Positions 22,930 to 37,291 of a stretch of DNA of 64,000 nucleotides are shown here, piece by piece. Position 1 is the first letter of the stretch. Each line of letters starts with the position of its first letter. The stretch is from Trichopria drosophilae. Taxonomy: Eukaryota; Arthropoda; Insecta; Hymenoptera; Diapriidae. Made by a program: the position numbers and the translations under genes. The stretch is from the NCBI GenBank assembly GCA_030407085.1, contig CM059584.1:143334001-143398000 (forward strand), in the 5' to 3' direction. The notes beneath the pieces were generated by a model. It was not told the origin of the DNA and did no database searches. It worked only from the letters and a program-made list of their open reading frames with translations.

Positions 22930-25900
22930 CTCCGTTAAAAAGTGTTATTCCACTACATAAAATTATATATGCGGATTCACTATAGATGAAGTCGAACTTG
23001 GCTTCAAATTCACTATAAGAAAAGTACAGTATCGGGGATAAATTACACTCTTAAAACGTCCTTTTACCGCAAGTGAAACCTCCTTGCCGCAAATGGAAAT
23101 CCTCTAGTTATATGGCCATGAGGATTATTACACTCCCAATCAAAACTAGTTTCAGGCCTGGTCATATATATTCCACTTCCCATTGATTGAAATATTTTGT
23201 TTCAAATTTGTACTTTTCAATCATCAATCACAATGGCCTTAACATTCTGCAACTGCACTTAATACAGCGATTCCTTTATGTTCGGCGATAATATTACATT
23301 ACAATATTTATAATCAGCAATTTCAAATGACTTTAGAGTTGCTTTTTCATCAGTATTTAATATTTGGTAAGACTATCCTTCAATATAAGAAATCTAATAT
23401 ATAAAAATTTAACATTTTTCTACTGATTAAATTAAAAATCAATAAAGTATAATTTGGAAATTATACTAATTTGTGAATAAAATGAAAAAATCAGATGCCC
23501 GAAGGTCGCCTTATCGTCATGAGGGTGAAAATACAACGCTTGCAACAATATTGTACGATTCAGGAGGTATAAAATGAATACGCATAAACTTGCCCAATAA
23601 AACCTCACATTATTGGCGTGGTCGGTTTGAAGCATTTCGATCTAACCCCGGTACAATTACATGAAGAGGATTAGCATGACGAGACAGAAAGTTGCTTTCC
23701 CTGCGATGACAACGCTGCGATGCAATGATCATACGTAGTTTTTCGCAAACTTGAAATCTCTGGCTTCATGAAGGGCAATGTGGTGAGAATGAGGGGAAAT
23801 GGTCAATTGTATTCAAAATATATTTATTTTCTTTTAAAAATCATTAATTTTCACACCATTTTTATTTCATGCTTATCACTCCGCAAAAAAGAGGAAATGA
23901 TGGACATTTTATGCCTCCTGATTCTGAAAATAATTTAAAATCCTTTGCATAATACAAGTTTGATTATACTTTAAAAATAGTATAGCAACAAATAATGTTC
24001 CTCTTACACACAGTTCGTCAAAACACTACATAGTCACCTTCATAATGAAGCTAGTATCCTAATTTAATGTTAACGTGTACTTCATAATTTACAATTCAAT
24101 GTATTTCGAATTTTCAGCGTCTCCTTCATAGAAAAAGTTAAGTAACCAAAAAATAAGTTAAATACCGCCAAATTTTGTTACATCCGCAATAAAAATGGTA
24201 TTTTTAACTGAAATTAATAAAAAGAATTAGAGAATACTACTGGTAATAAACGTGTGATTTTAAGAGCTATTTTTGTCGGGAATTTTAGACAATTTTTCTG
24301 AAAGCATTTAATTTCGTTGAATTTCATTTCGTAAAAATATTATTCCATTGGAAATATATTCGTTTTAGTTTTGCAGGAGAGCGATTATTTTTATTGAATA
24401 CTGCAGAATAATCCGCCAATATATACTGCATGTTCCAATACGGACTATTTTGTGTGTAAAAAACGTAACATTTACTGAATAAATTGCTGCAATTATTTTT
24501 ATACGTTGAACTATTTATTATTGCGCTAATGGTGCCGTGCATGATTCCATTATTGGAAAGCTATAGGAAATGACATAATGAACTATGTACATTGAAGGAA
24601 ATTTCAAGAAATTTGTAGCTTTCCGATGTAAGACAATCAACTAATGAGTTATGTTGAATTTGAAATTCTTTCAGTGTAAAGATCAAAGCTACTTTTATCA
24701 CAAAATTCCTACTATTAGTTATTTCTGGAGAAAAGTGTTTTTTACCGGGTATTGGAATTTCAATACCCCGTAAAAGAGATTCTTTCACATATAGGAACAA
24801 AAATATTTCTTTTACATGTTAAAAGACAAAGATTCTAAAACATCTCGTAGTTGGTATAAATATACCTTTTAAAAGTTAAAAGGCACGCATTTTTAACAAT
24901 ATAAACAAGGTAATTTTTTGATATAAGAAAAATGATTTCCTGCTGTAATTCAGTAGATGAACCAGTTTCGGAAAAATATTGAACCCGTTTCTAACCTATA
25001 ATAAGCACCAGATTCATAACTTCAATCAATACCTGGTTACTTTTCGTAATTGTAAAATTATTTCGGTGCATAAGGAGTACATTTGGGATCAAACTTGCCA
25101 CAATTTTTAACATTTTGTGTTTGATAAATTATGCTGCTAAATGAAGAATAACGCAAATTTTCAAATATTTGTACTGGCTTGTGTGTTTGTCAAAAGCAGA
25201 CATTAATGTAGAGGTGAATTTTTTTTTGTATATAAAATTTTGTACTGATTCCCATCTTTATTTATTATATAATATTTTATACATTTACAAAATTTTTTAT
25301 ATCTTTGAGGTAACGCTGCATGTACGTTAGAAAGTCAAGCATTACGACCCTGCTATAAAGAAGAGATTGATACTTCTTCGCAAGTGATGTTCAGGACGTT
25401 TTCTTTTACCTGTATTAAAAAAGTCCACGCTTTGCCAATTGAGGGTAAGAAACATGAGGTATTGGCCCACGAGCATAATGGAAAGATAGGAAAAAGTGAA
25501 AACATTTTGAGCAGATCTTCAAGAATTTCAAACAACTTTTTAGATAATTTTTCTGTAAGTGTTTTTGAATTTGTTAGCCGCTAAATGAGTATGTTTGGAG
25601 AAATTCTAAGCTTTTCGGTTTTCTGTATGGTATGATGATGAAATCCAAAACTTTCCGCAAGACAGACAAAGCGCAGTCATGGAAAACGTGCATGTATATA
25701 TATCAGTTTAAAAGACTTCTTTTTACGTGGTATAACACAGATTATTACCTACAAGAAACTAGCATTTTAAAAATGCTAAAATATGCACTCTTTTAGCCAT
25801 AATAATTTCATTCTTTTGAAACATAACAATTTAATAGACTATATTTTACTCCATAATAAGTAAATGCTAAAAGATGAAGATTTCTATGGATAACATGTGG

Positions 25901-28430
25901 GATTTCAGTCAATACAATACTTCTTTTACGGGGTTTAAGAAATCGATGTAAAAGTCATGGGACTGTAACTGACAAAAGATACTTTTCTCAGTGCAGAAAA
26001 ATATTTGATTTCGCAAAAAAAGAATAAAACAGGAATTATAAATGGCCCGATGATGCGAAATTTGTCTTATATTGTTTCCTTCATACATGTCGTATTTATG
26101 ATATTTTAATTTTATATGTTCTTCAACCAAAGTCATCTAGATTAGAAGTTTAGTATTCTATATACTTCAATTATGGGTCTTATTCTATTATTGATCGGAG
26201 ACTATCATCTTTTTCACATGTTATATTATATGTGCAATGATAACAGTTGCATACTTATACTTAATATATATCAGTACTTCTTTCAGCAATAGTTGATATA
26301 GTTGTTTTAATTTGGTATATTTGAAATAACAGTTATGTCTGCAGATTTACTCCACAGACATTTATCACATCAGGATTTTTTTTTAATTTCAGAAAAAGAT
26401 GACGAATTTTACGTGATAAAATACCAAAACATATAATAAATTCCGTAAATCCATAAGAACCTTTCGTCGAATTTTTTGTGATTTCATGCAATTTTTATGG
26501 GGGTTGCGACTACTAGTACCTATAAAAAACGGATTGACAGTTACGATTTCCAGAGTTCAAAATACTGTATTCATGATTCGAAAATAACAGAATCGTTCGT
26601 TAGTTCAATGTTATACGATTAATAAGAAAATGAGATCAAAAATTCATAGAGAACTAGTAATTCCTCTAGAATTGTATGAAATAGTATCATACACGATCTT
26701 CATTAATCGCAATGGGCATACTACTGTAAACAAATACCGATCTTAAAATCCTCGGACATTTCTTTCGTTTTGTTAACCAGACTTGTGCTTGCTAGAATGT
26801 GTACATTTTAACGACAATTCGGTTCACTATAATGAAATTAAATCTAATACAAATATAAAATTGCCTATCTAGTAGATACTAACCTAAGATTAAAGCAAAC
26901 ATTATCTACTGGTATGCATCTGCAGTAAACCTACCCATTCAGGAGAGAAGTCAGTTCGAACAGGGTAAAGTCAGAATGCCTAATGAAGTAAAAGTTCCAC
27001 TTCTTGACTAAAAAATTGTCTTATAAGTCAGATAGACTCTCAAAACTTGCAAAATACAGGACGAAAATTAGTGAAATATATTCTAAAAAAGCCGTTAAAG
27101 TCTTGCAACTTCATTCGTACATTGGGTTAATATTACAAAGTCTGCAGCTAATATCGGGTCCACTTTGAAGTAAATAAAACCTTGCAGTATTGCCTCATTT
27201 CTACCGTGAGGGCGAAAAGTCATAATTGAAAAATACTCTATTTCGACCATCAAGTTAAAATTTAGGCGAATGGCGTGCTGCAGTCTGTCCTTAAACTCTA
27301 ATTGACCATGGAAAATTACGCCGTTTTTACGAAGTAGGATTTCTCTGATAATAATCTAATCTCACAATGCGCCAATTACGCAAATCTTAACATTTTCTTG
27401 CTTTAATTGACGGTGTAAAAAAAGGGGGTTTCTATTTAAAAAACATAACCTAACCTTAAAATGACATTGCAGCTTCAGAGCAAGGTCAAATTAACACTCC
27501 TCGAGAGAGCACGAGTGTTTCTTTTCCAATATGAAAACAATGTAGTTTAGACGAGTATAGTCGTCCTTGTGCACAGGTGGGTTAAAGGCCACCATTGAAA
27601 TTCAAGTTGAAAATTACTTCAGAAATGACCTTCACATTTTCCAAAAATATCTTACGTGAGAACACTAGTGTTGGCGTAGTGTCTCGCTCGCTTCGTTCGA
27701 TCAGAAACTTCTACCCTGTGGAGAGTCCGCTATTCCTAAATACTCATTTGTTTACTAACAGCTTTAAGTTATATTATAAAATTATTCAGACCTAAGGTGT
27801 GGGTCGAAGTAATATTTTGCTGCTCCCGGACTTAATTGACACGCTGCATAAGCGTCAAGCTATTAATAAAACATTATATATTTATGCATCATATATTAGT
27901 TCGTTAAATAAATTGATCGATAAAAGTAAATTTTCAGTGATATTTCTTATGCAGTAAAGAGAAATTAAGAAAATCATTTTTTTTTAATACGGTAGCTGAC
28001 AATTTATGAATAGCACATTTCTTTATAGGCCTTATAAATCCTACTCTTTTTGAAAATTTTTATTTAGCCAGTTTGAAAGTAGAAAATTCTTCGAATATTT
28101 CATATTTGTCCAAAGTAAAAAGTCGTGATATTTTTCAAAAATGCAAATAATCAGCTGGAATAATTAAATAAGCCTATCCCCACATTTCTCAAAACTTAAT
28201 ACCATCAGAGCTACGGCTGTCAAATTATTTCCTAATAAAGTGCATTTTCTTTATTGCAAGAAATAACAATAATGCCTACAGGAATAAACATCTCGTTACT
28301 TTACTCGCTGAATTCAAATATTACGGTAAAAATATGAAACTCGAGAAAAAAGTTTACATATTATCCGAGTAATGTCTAGCATGAATTTTATTCTCATATT
28401 AGCCTCAGTCACGGAAAGGTGCTGACGTAA
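22930..28430. other. AT-rich non-coding stretch
   Basis: I see no supportable gene. Short open frames (for example 25384-25584) have overlapping frames on the other strand and no splice context. A 22-base motif at 27791-27812 recurs at 35611-35632. Confidence 0.5.
27791..27812 (+). repeat. Dispersed 22-base motif, copy 1
   Basis: CCTAAGGTGTGGGTCGAAGT followed by AA matches 35611-35632 with two substitutions. Flanks on the right share only scattered blocks (a CTGCTCCCGGACT-like segment). Confidence 0.45.
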
Positions 28431-29110
28431 AAAAAATATGAGCGATCGTGCGTATCGTCTGACACCGAGCTTGACTGATTGTGTGGGCGTTCGGTGGTTT
28501 CTCTCGAAACATTAAAGCAATTCTTCCTCCTGAAATTTAATTAAATCTCTCCTCCGTTCCACTAAAGTGCTCAATACTTTATATATATATAATTATACCC
28601 AAGTACTTTTGCAAGGGTTAGCGGATAACGAGTTTGGTTCAAACGGTGGTGTTAATTTAGGGGTGAAAGACGTAGAGCACCTCAACTTGATAGAGGTGCG
28701 TATGGGGCGAGGCTGTATTGTTGTTTGCAGAAATAATAGAGAAATCGAATTACGCCGATCAACCCCTATGCCAGTCGTTAAGTGGACGCGCATTTCCAAC
28801 GCCAAATCCGGACGTCTGGTGTTCGAGGGGATATGAAAATCGAGACTTTAGAATTTATCGATTCGACGCAGGATCAAATCGAAATTTATTATCACCTCAG
28901 TTTTATTATCATCCCGACCATTCGAACTCTCCCGCAAAGAATGAGATGGGTATTAGAATAATTTTAATAAAGCGTGGGATAAAGAGGGGTAGGAGAAGAA
29001 GCGAACTGAGGGTGACTGTGAAAAGTACGCCGGGGTTTTCCTCGTCATTTGAATGTGCGATCTCGAGACTCAAGCGCTCTGCAATATTAAAAAAGATTCG
29101 CCACTGACGT
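28430..29110 (+). other. GC-richer patch
   Basis: This is a less AT-rich island containing the possible exon at 28731-29107. Several frames are open at once on both strands, which weakens coding inference. Confidence 0.3.
28731..29107 (+). CDS. Possible terminal exon or chance ORF
   Basis: The product is not recognised. A polypyrimidine-rich acceptor (CTGTATTGTTGTTTGCAG) precedes an open frame (two bases, then 124 codons and TGA). The first half reads naturally (SNYADQPLCQSLSGRAF, then NPDVWCSRGYENRDFRIYRF and SPQFYYHPDHSNSP). The second half is very basic (KRGIKRGRRRSELRV). A donor-like ATGG-GTATTAG near 28950 could end the exon before the basic part. No domain is evident. A competing frame (28567-28836) overlaps the first part, so chance openness in a GC-rich patch is a real alternative. 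Confidence 0.25.
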
Positions 29111-31550
29111 TCTCTTCGAAATGCGAAAACTCTTTGACTCGAGAAATAAATTATTTGAGGTGATTATTTGTTGAGGGAGTTAATGATCATTTTTTTTTTT
29201 GCGATTTGATTGCGTGACTACTCAGACTCGATGCAAGTCAGTTTCTCATTTATTCGAACTGACGTTTCACGAAATAACATTCGAAGACTCTTTAGATTCA
29301 GAATAGACCGTCATATCATTTTCAGAATATTTTTAATTATAATGAACATTAAAAAAGGAATATATACACTTTTATGAGACTGATATAAAATTGCACATGA
29401 TGTTACAGGTAATTTATGAAATTTATTCAGTCGTCTCGCAGAAGAAATGTAGGAAAATTCAACTGAATGGCGTAATATCTGCAAAACCGAATCTCCTGTC
29501 TGTCTCGTTAATACTCATGTGGCACGACTTGACGAATTAATGAACCGCTCCCATTACATAATTGCATTGTTTCAAAAAAGTGAAAGCTCATTCGCCGAAT
29601 AATGCGGCGGGTCGATTACGGGGCGCCACGAGCTGGAAAATGATGCCACGCACGGATCGCCGAGCTCCTAACGTGATGAATGCAACGATATTTTTTTGTT
29701 ACTGAAATACATCCTCTTCTATTCCTGGCACATTTATAGGATCTGATGTCATGCTCGGAAATGAAGAGGGTGGAGTGTCGTATGTCAGTTAATCATTTAC
29801 ATATTTTTTTCTTGCACAATAGTGACGACAGTGTATAAAGCCGGAAACAATAAGGCCCTATAAGGCCTACCCGAAAATTGTGATACTTACTTGACGTATA
29901 AAATTAAATTTACGTATCAAAATCTTTGCTCTTAAGTGACAATGTTCAGCCATAAACCACATGGAAAGCGATGACACTTCGACGTCCGATTGAAAAAAGG
30001 AGACGAGCTCCAATTATTGACAGTGATTGATTGAAATAGAATAATTAATTAAACTCTCAGAATATTCCAGATATTTTCTTGTGAATATGAGGGAATAAGG
30101 ATGTATATGCATGTATTTTTTACTGGTTATTGAATGATATACCGAAATGCTTTATAAGTGATTTTTCCATATTAATGTTTCTAGTTGTGCAATAAGTGAC
30201 ATAATTTTGATAAAATTTCTGGAAAACAATTCATTGCAAGTATGCGTTACGAGAAGTAAAAAATGTATTCAAAATTAAACCAACAGGTAATTGCATGAAA
30301 TGAAAGAACACTTATTGTTTAAAATTTAAATTGCTGGAATGGGCAGAGAGAAGGGTAGAAAAATAAGCGTAGTAAAAAATATATCACCACAAGACATTGG
30401 TCGTTATAATCCTCTATGAAAATTTGCTGGCTATACAGTCCTACCTCTAGCTCTCTCTAGAGTCTACTCTAAAGTATATTAAACTAATTTATTTCATATT
30501 CTCGGGTAACATTCTACTTTATATGCATATCAAACTGCTGAGACAAAGCACTTACTTTTTGCCGGCTGGGATTTATTGTTTTTTTAATTTTACTCATGTC
30601 CGACGTAAAACATATTTGTAGCATTTCCTGTACTTTATTGCTGAATATTAGACGAGCATTGTACATCTCACCAGTATGAATAAAACTCGAGAGATAATGA
30701 AAGAAACGTTACGACATAACCAGATACTATAAATAAATTTTTGTCAAACTATTTAAAATAAATCTACACTGCCCTGTTTTATGGATATTAATTATTCAAT
30801 TTGCCGGCAGTCAAAAATTAAAATTAATTTGCAAACTTATAATAACTGTATAACAAAATTTGGCGTAGCGTTGCACATCTTTAGTTTACCTGAACTTTGT
30901 GAACTTCAAATTACTTCAGCTTTACTTTCACCTCGTACGAAACTTTCAGTTAAACGTGAGGGTATATAATGGTTTATAATTTATACCACATATCACGCAT
31001 ATAAAAATGCTTATGTTAAAGAAACAGATTCATTTAACTTTTAATTATTGTGAATAAATGCTAACGAACGGTTGAATTTTCTCTTTAATGAATATATTAA
31101 ACTGCGACAGTATAAACTTATTTGAATTCAAAATAATTTAAAATGGAATATTGGCGAAAATATATGTATATCATTTTCAGAATTTGTATTTTTAAAGAAT
31201 AAATCATTTAAATATTAAATTATTAACAATAATCTCTTGTCACATTCTTCCTGTCATAAAGGACTATGTAAATGTAAAAATGTGATATATTCAGGTTTAA
31301 CATATATTCAGATATACTTAAAATGGAATTTATGAAGAAACAAAACACATATTAGAATAAGTTTATAAGCATGTATTTAAATGTATATTGAGGGAAAAGA
31401 TTGAATTGAAAATGAGTCCAGTTTTTGTTAGTTTATGCCCAGTTTCGTTAAATGAAATGTTAAAGGCACCGGGAAACTGGAAAAATTGTATGATTTCTAC
31501 CAGGTAGGTATCCTTGTTGTAATTTATTTAGTAGATTGTAATATGACATA

Positions 31551-31587
31551 TAGTTGTATCACTACAACGTAGTGACTAATACAACTA
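31551..31587. repeat. Short hairpin
   Basis: TAGTTGTAT and CACTAC pair with GTAGTG and ATACAACTA across an AAC loop, with a 4-base bulge (ACTA) on the 3' side. It may be incidental. Confidence 0.5.
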
Positions 31588-34500
31588 AACGGATAGTTAA
31601 TGTTATTGTTTTTCAATGAAATGACAGTTAATTTAATTACATTTTTGGATGATTATAACTGTATTTTAATTTGTAAAAGAAATGTTTATATACTTGTTCA
31701 AATTCATAAATAAACAATTGCGAATTATATGAATGAAGTCGTTTGGAATATGCAAACAATAAACATGTATCAGAGGAGAGCTTATAATTTAATTGATAAT
31801 TGTAATGAAAAAATGAAGTAATTTCCTTGTTTATAAAAATGTAAGTTTGAAGATTGTTTTATTTATATAGTGTTGAATAAAAAAGCGTATTTGCATAATA
31901 AATATTTTTGGTTAGTTAAGTATCTTTCGTAATCGGAAATTTATATACACAAAATGACAGTAGATGATTTGAAATAATAGTTTATTTACACATTTACACA
32001 TTTATTATAATATTTTATAGAAAATTTCAAGTGTAGCTTATATAACATTTAATCACATATTTTATTTGTGTAACTAAACTGTAACTGAATAGAATCGCAA
32101 AACCAATGATTTCGCTTTGTCCGTATCTTAATTGTACAATAAAATTAATATATCTATAAGAAAAGACATTAAACGTTAACAAAAATTAATTTAATCTTAA
32201 TTATTAATCTATGTAGAAGAAACATATCAATGTATTTAATATTTATTCATGTACTTTGACTTCAGGTGATATAGCCTCTCTGGACAATTTTAATTTTTTT
32301 CTGAAAAAATATAAGTTGCAGTACTTGATGTTTACAATAAGTAGAAACATTTTAGAGCTCTAAGATTTTTCATTCGTTTCGTGAAAAATTTGAAAATATG
32401 CAAAACAGTAAAGATGACTATATCGTTTAGTAATTTCGACTGCATTTCTGCCAACATATCCTCATACTAGAGGCAATAGTTCAGTTTACTACTTATATCC
32501 CATCGATACTAATTATATCCCAAACAAAAATGTTTACCAAAACTGATGAGTTTTCATCTCACGCTCTCATCAATTTTACTTATGTTAATATATTAGTAGT
32601 ACTATTAATATAAAAAATATTAAACTATCTTCATAACTTGAGACACGTTTAATGCAACAAATAATTGAATAAAAGCTACAGATAACTACATAAGTTAAAA
32701 GAAAGAATATCAATTTGTCCTCGTTGCATGCGTTCTCCATTGTACCCATTGTCATTTGAAATTTTATGAGTTTCAAGTTTGTTTGCAGAGTTAAAATTTT
32801 ATGTTTTGGATCAATAGGAAACTGTGAATGGCGTATAAAAATAGCCTCTTTAAATAGCTACTTTTTGCTATTGTAAGTGGAATACCATTAATTTATGAAA
32901 GTTTACATACGTACCGCTTGAACGGTAATTTTTATGAGCCATCACCAACCTTAAAGCCATTTATCTCCCCTAATTTCCAGACACTCCCGACCTACCTCAA
33001 GATGGGATAATGTCACGCCTCGGCTGTCGAGGAGTGAACGAATGTTTTGACGGCCCATAACTTATTTAGTACTACTACGAAGGGAAAAAACTATCAATGC
33101 CGGATCGATAAGATGCTTAAGTGCATGTTGACTTCAAAGTGTATATATTTGGATACTTAACTCAACTTGTTAATTTAGGAATCAATTGACAAAAAATGTA
33201 AAGTATACAATTTGACCCAAATTAATTAAGAATCGAGTGAAATTTTAATCCGATTATCTTAATACTTTGTCAATTTAATATCGTTGAATGTAATATCTAC
33301 ACATTATATTATTGGAAGCTTCCTCGTCAGACATTCATTTGTTATTTATCGTAAATTTTATTGTCCCTAATTAGTTTTATTAATTTGCTCAGTAAATGGG
33401 GATGGTGAGATCCTTTTATATAATCGCCTTTCAGGAAACTGAAATGGCGTTCATGTTCGTATTGCGCACGGTTCAGCGAGTTTTCCTCGGGAAAACTTAA
33501 TGTGGGTTACTGGAGTTTCCTACATCCTCGGCAAACGCGAGCATGGCGCCATCTAAAAACTACCTCCAGCTCTCACGTAGAATACTTACCTATACTCGCA
33601 CAAGTTCTTTGAAAACTATTGAGGCACCTCCATGGAAATGTAACGTAGACAAGAAAAAAGGAAATTATATCTTTAGGAACATCTAGGAACATTATAGTAT
33701 ACGTACCGGAAGGTAAACAAACTATTGACTACATAAGTTTCAATAAACTAGTCAGTTTTCAATTGTTGCCTTTTAGCCACGACAGAAATTTCATAGGTAA
33801 TAATAATTATAATTCTGCATACACTACTAATTAACGAATGGTACATCACCCTACTAAAAAAGAATTAACGATATTTACGAATAGTTGAACGCATTGCAGA
33901 TGTTAAAAGTTAGGGTAGAAATCATTATTAGTAACTATTCAAAGAATTATGAATACCAACTGTGAGAACAAATAATATTACCCGCTACCGAATAACTAAA
34001 GTAAACTACTGAACAAAAGTATAGCTGCTCAAATGATTCGTCAATGTCTACATTTGCTAGCTAAAATTCGCAGTAGCTGTCAACTATCCTAACAGTTACT
34101 TTCCACATGGACATACGGAGAGCTGTCTGCCATTTGATGAAACTGTGATCTAAATTGTTATCAAGATATTTATCTAGTTATATTGTTCAAGTTGGTATTT
34201 ATATAGTAATGCACAAAACATCATGCTGTTCATCTTTAATGGACTGTTTTTAAATCAATTTAAAAAAAATAATTCAAACGCGAAGATTGCTTAATTGGTT
34301 TTTCATTGTTATTGTCATTTTCATTGTTATTATTGTTGATCTATGAAATGGATATAGTACGAAGCTTTCCCAAAGGTCTACTCGTACTGGTCACCGTGTT
34401 AGAATGATGAGATAAATACCTAATCTTGTGTCCTTTTAACGAATCATTAGAGTACATGGAGCTTTTGGCACAACGACGAGAATATACGTTTATTTTGCAT

Positions 34501-35610
34501 ATAATCAGAGAAAATGAACAACACGAAGAAGTCTTCTATTCGCGAGGGAGTAATAATAAATTTCTACTCTCACTAAAGGCTCCCGAAAGTGAAACATCGG
34601 CCTGTTTCTAGCGTGATACTGCAGCATTTTCGCGTTATATAAAATTTATTATTTTTATCTACGTGCCGTACAGCCATTTCGAGTCGGAAAGTCAATATCA
34701 CACCTGAATAAAATCCACCATTTTAGTACCTCAAACACGTAAATATCCACTCGGATCCGTTGTGTATAAGCAAGAAATGTGCAAAATAGTCGATAACAAA
34801 ATATCAAGGATTTTTTGTATTAACTTTCGATTACCATACAAATCGTCGGAATTGGGACGTTTTACAAAGTTAAAAATAAGCCGATCCATTATTCTCTCCG
34901 GCTTTCTTCTTGATGGAGAAATATTTTCTAATAGAGCGTACTCAGTGTTAAATATGCATGGATACATATTCAAATGAAGCTTCCTACGTTTCGCGTTGGC
35001 CATTAGCATTAATCGCCTTCCGGAGTCGGCCATTGATCGCCAGCGTACCTTCATATTGTATTGAACTCGTCGCATATTTGCTAAGCCCACGGTATTATCC
35101 CGGGGCACGAAGGATCACCGGTCGGATATCCGGTGCTGATCCTTATTGCGGCGATTATTCGTCGTTACGTTGGCGCTTGCGAAATTAAGATTTCATCAGA
35201 AAACGAGTACTCCATCCACAAATACTTCCTGTGGCACTCGATTCGATCGCGGTCGTTAACGGCCCGTTGCATAATCAGAAAATCTCGAGAAACCACGCGT
35301 CATTGTTTACCGGGAATAATTCATCAACTTATGGAAATTTTTTCGGGCATTTTCGATTTTCATGCAAAAAGAAGACTAACTAAGTAAATCTTGTGGATTA
35401 CTTGTACATGCTGCTACTTCATATGCACATTTTTATGCAAAATCCTGTCGTGAAAGATCAACGATACGATGATGTGTTATTTCTTCAGACTACTATTGAT
35501 TTATAGCTTTTCCTATTCACGTTAATTCGGGTTACATTACAAAGTAAATCAATGTGCATTAAGATAACTGATACATTTAACAATTGGATGCAATTTTCGG
35601 ATCAGAACTA

Positions 35611-35632
35611 CCTACGGTGTGGATCGAAGTAA
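35611..35632 (+). repeat. Dispersed 22-base motif, copy 2
   Basis: CCTACGGTGTGGATCGAAGT followed by AA matches 27791-27812 in the same orientation. Confidence 0.45.
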
Positions 35633-36169
35633 CGCGGACAGTAATTAGTTTCAAGTAATTGCTACTATCCGGCTGAAACTAACAGGACAAAGCGAAGAAT
35701 AATTGTGGAAATTCAAAGCAGTTATAATTATCCTATTTTTGATAATTAGACATCATTCTGAAGTAGAATTCATCAAAACGTTAGAAAACTTCATTAAAAC
35801 ATAAAAATGAAATTATCTTCATTTTAAGATTATTTTTAATCAATATGCTTGATTGTATTAAGAAGATCAATAAGAACTGATGCTCATTGCGAACATAACA
35901 TTCGGTCGAAAGAATATACCTCTTTATATATAAAATATAACGTTGAAACGATCACCATTTTATTATTATTATAATTCTGAATTGCATACAAATTTTTTTC
36001 ATTCAGTGAATGACGCCCGCGACTATGTAATTTTCGCTACTAAGGTGGAACCTCAGAAAAGTTTATTATCTCGTAAGAGAGAACCTATTTTGTCCACAGT
36101 AGGCGCGAACAATTACTACGTAGACTACTAGGTTTTACCATGTACGAATCTTCAGCAGTAACAATTTTT

Positions 36170-36600
36170 TGTCACGCCTGCACAAAAACCGCGCCTTTGC
36201 CTGCGACATGAAACTCATGCAGCGTGTGTATGCCTTCTAGAGTCCGGCGGGCGTTTTTTGCGTTTTCGCGCCCGCTTATGCTTTTTCACCATGTCTCACC
36301 CGCCTTGTACTTCACCGACGTTATAAAGACGCAGTTTTTTCTGTACAAGTTGATGCAAAAATATTTTTGTATATCTCGGGCGAGAAAGAAGAACTAGGAC
36401 ACAAGCCTTCTCGGTGTCAGGACCCCGTCCCGCCCCTCGTCCTGCACGGCGCGCCAGTGCCTCAAAACATTTCCTTTGCGCCCTGGATATACAATATACG
36501 ATTCAAATATGCTTGGAGGTGTTCGAGTATAACGATTTCGTAGGTCCCATCAGGGATCAGTCCCATCTCGGGAATCACTTACATTCGTTCCCGTCCTGAA
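36170..36600. other. GC-richer patch
   Basis: This is an island with many CpG steps (CGCGCCCGC, CGGCGCGCC). Open frames are short and not protein-like. It abuts the tandem-motif element that starts at 36605. Confidence 0.3.
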
Positions 36601-36958
36601 GTTCAACTATTTGACCCCGCTGGCCGATTTGGTCTGGATGGTTTGGTTCCGCCGTTTTGGCATCAGACGATTTCGCCCTGGTTTATGTGGCGAGAATTAT
36701 TTTAGATCAAAATTCGTATCGTAAATAAGCCTAACAGCATATATGCGTACCCCAAATCTAACCTAATCTAACCAGTCCGAACTCCCTAATAATGCCTAAA
36801 AGTATATGGCTGCACATGGAAATTTTAACCCCCTAAATTCTGACACGGAAATTATTTCTAGGAAATAAAGTCCGGTTACGTTAAATACGAAATTTTCACA
36901 TCTGTTTTACTCAAATATGTTAAATTTTACATGCATTACAAATGTTTCATAACATTCG

Positions 36959-37009
36959 TGAGAGAGAGAGAGTGAGAGAGAGAAATAGAGTGAGCGAGAG
37001 AGCGAGAGC

Positions 37010-37080
<71 letters not shown>
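36959..37080. repeat. (AG)n microsatellite
   Basis: A pure AG tract of about 69 bases (37012-37080) is preceded by an interrupted AG section. It generates an artefactual poly-Ser-Leu frame on the minus strand. Confidence 0.95.
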
Positions 37081-37082
<2 letters not shown>

Positions 37083-37202
37083 GCGGGGGGAAGGGGGTCA
37101 AATTTCTGCGCAGTATTGCATGAGGGGAGGTAGGCCCATACATGACCTGAAAAAGCATTATGTGCTTATTTATGGACAACCCTCCAGCTACTTACCTTAT
37201 CG

Positions 37203-37291
37203 CTAAAACATCTAGCGCCAAAACATCGATGCCAAAATGGCCACGCCAAAACGGCCGCGCCAAAACTGCCACGTCAAAATGTCCTGTTCCG
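37203..37291 (+). repeat. GCCAAAACGGCC tandem units
   Basis: Six or more degenerate units of about 14 bases have the pattern GCCAAAANNGCCNC, most with self-complementary GGCC or GNC arms. Confidence 0.8.

Larger units (their letters stand above)
29111..36170. other. AT-rich non-coding stretch
   Basis: I see no supportable gene. Less AT-rich sections at about 33430-33600 and 34950-35400 are open on both strands without splice context. A hairpin lies at 31551-31587. Confidence 0.5.
36605..37291. mobile_element. Tandem-motif-TIR element around AG repeat
   Basis: The left end (36605-36685) contains GGCCGATTTGG, GCCGTTTTGGCATC and GACGATTTCGCC. The right end (37203-37291) contains at least six inverted units of about 14 bases (GCCAAAACATCGAT, GCCAAAATGGCCAC, GCCAAAACGGCCGC, GCCAAAACTGCCAC, GTCAAAATGTCC). 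Reading inward, both ends share GCCGTTTTGGC. The layout mirrors the MULE at 21250-22510 with a different unit. There is no coding sequence. Exact termini are uncertain. Confidence 0.5.

Noticed and set aside
22716..22985. 89-codon plus-strand frame
   Set aside because: It lies across the MITE at 22732-22921; the inverted repeats explain the sequence and no protein family matches.
34426..34611. 61-codon plus-strand frame with a plausible hydrophilic reading
   Set aside because: The upstream AG lacks a convincing polypyrimidine tract, and no partner exon or domain was found.
34731..35108. 125-codon minus-strand frame
   Set aside because: No domain is recognised, overlapping frames on the plus strand are also open, and no splice signals were found.
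36907..37179. 90-codon minus-strand frame encoding poly-Ser-Leu
   Set aside because: It is the translation of the AG microsatellite and its flanks.
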